Shown here in pieces: positions 63,412 to 64,000 of a DNA stretch of 64,000 nt. A program made the translations under genes and the position numbers. The stretch's first letter is position 1; the number at the start of each line of letters is the position of its first letter. Source of the DNA: Saprospiraceae bacterium UBA2329. Lineage in GTDB: Bacteria > Bacteroidota > Bacteroidia > Chitinophagales > Saprospiraceae. The stretch is from contig DDUV01000073.1 of the NCBI GenBank assembly GCA_002344975.1, positions 9,909 through 73,908 on the forward strand, given 5' to 3'. The notes beneath the pieces are model-generated. The model worked only from the letters and a program-made list of their open reading frames with translations, ran no database searches and was not told the origin of the DNA.

Positions 63412-64000
63412 TCATCGCATCCCGACCACCAACTTCCCGCTGCCCAAAGCTACGCCCTTTTCCGAAACCAATGCCACAAAATACACCCCCGCCGGCAGTC
63501 CCCTCATGTCCAATTCCTGCCGGAGGCGGCCATTTACTACCGGGGCGGAAAAGCGCCGCACGATGCGACCGAGGGCGTCGCGTACAGTACCGGCGACTTC
63601 AGCCGCCGGAAGTCCCTCGGCGAATAGCGTCGCCGGTACATCGGGGTGTGCGGGATTGGGAAAAAGCTCCAGTCTCAGCCCACTGTCCGCCACCTCGCCT
63701 GTACTGCTCACCAACACCTGCAGCTCCCGGCACAGCGTATCCGCCCCTCGCGGATTGCTCACCGTGAGGCATACATTGTACGTCCCTTCGGCGGCGTAGC
63801 TATGCACGGGGTCGGGTACGGTGTCTGTGGCGCCATCGCCGAAGCTCCAGTGCCAGGCGCGGATGTCGTGGCGGCTGGCATCCTGAAAGGCGAGCTCCAG
63901 CCCCAGCGGCTCGTGCACCCACTCTGCTACCGGCGGCTGCCGCAGGGTGTCGCAGGGACTGCCCTCCAAGTGGTGGAGGCGGTAGTTGGGGAAGTTGGGA
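63412..64000 (-). CDS. PKD/T9SS protein, tandem paralogue of 61111-62883, 5' end outside window
   Basis: The frame is open to the right edge, giving the last 195 residues: the end of the propeller (PNFPNYRLHHLEGSPCD), a PKD domain (WHWSFGDGATDTVPDP) and the sorting domain (LFPNPAHPDVPATLF ... LPAGVYFVALVSEKG ... SGKLVVGMR). About 14 substitutions separate it from the paralogue over 185 residues, and the homology carries on into the palindromic element past its stop codon. The duplication step is about 2.3 kb. Confidence 0.85.
   Translation of the reverse strand, partial: PNFPNYRLHHLEGSPCDTLRQPPVAEWVHEPLGLELAFQDASRHDIRAWHWSFGDGATDTVPDPVHSYAAEGTYNVCLTVSNPRGADTLCRELQVLVSSTGEVADSGLRLELFPNPAHPDVPATLFAEGLPAAEVAGTVRDALGRIVRRFSAPVVNGRLRQELDMRGLPAGVYFVALVSEKGVALGSGKLVVGMR

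Overview
The window is a stretch of chromosome from a member of the Bacteroidota, most like the Saprospirales/Chitinophagales side of the phylum (the phylum is secure; the order is inferred from overall gene style). The evidence is a PorT-type type IX secretion system (T9SS) protein beside menG, at least seven proteins or remnants with T9SS C-terminal sorting domains, two CarboxypepD-plug TonB receptors, a DUF5683-ParB-ParA block, a rpsF-rpsR-rplI operon, and recurrent TAnnTTTG -7 boxes just upstream of start codons, the known Bacteroidota promoter signature. Nothing in it looks like a prophage, integrative element or CRISPR locus; it is mostly ordinary chromosome with small, repeat-rich intergenic islands.

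Layout. 1-2.2 kb: end of a large surface protein with a type B sorting domain, then an A+T-rich PIN toxin/antitoxin pair. 2.3-6.2 kb: acyl-carrier-protein phosphodiesterase, porT-menG, an MFS exporter and a fluoride channel. 6.2-7 kb: two tandem paralogous small membrane proteins. 7-11.1 kb: an AddB-like PD-(D/E)XK nuclease divergent from a PAP2 phosphatase/ZIP transporter operon. 11.2-15.7 kb: TonB receptor plus a secreted alpha/beta-hydrolase-like T9SS cargo. 15.8-21.2 kb: lolD-like ATPase, aldo/keto reductase, an apolipoprotein-like repeat protein, an NlpC/P60 hydrolase and the ribosomal operon. 21.3-25.4 kb: an unknown secreted protein, ffh, and an OmpA-like protein followed by a membrane-anchored helix-hairpin-helix protein. 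25.6-36.4 kb: a giant secreted metalloprotease, YceI, two Crp/Fnr regulators, a second TonB receptor, DUF2721, PnuC and a quinone-oxidoreductase-like enzyme. 36.4-42 kb: an unknown secreted protein, a 1221-residue cytochrome/PA14/propeller/DUF1080 lipoprotein and a T9SS cargo. 42.2-45.3 kb: a carotenoid operon (crtI, crtB, cruF-like). 45.3-52.3 kb: an unknown lipoprotein, DUF5683-ParB-ParA, UPF0173 hydrolase and TRAP transporter membrane subunits. 52.6-54.4 kb: N-acetylglucosamine kinase-like protein and phosphofructokinase, translationally overlapped. 54.4-60.4 kb: DUF1501/DUF1800 pair, queA and a MacB-type permease. 60.4-64 kb: a dense repeat island and two tandemly duplicated PKD/T9SS genes with a T9SS remnant between them.

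Themes. The genes describe a gliding or surface-active, polymer-degrading, carotenoid-pigmented aerobe that exports many proteins through the T9SS. No complete novel defence or biosynthetic system stands out. The most unusual material is intergenic: a 190-bp MITE-like palindrome flanked by 10-bp direct repeats beside the parAB block, three families of REP-like hairpins at the right end (one copy lies inside a T9SS gene remnant and another family marks the edge of a tandem gene duplication), and two clean tandem arrays placed where they could affect expression (15 bp x5 across the crtI stop codon, 26 bp x5 directly upstream of a Crp-family gene).
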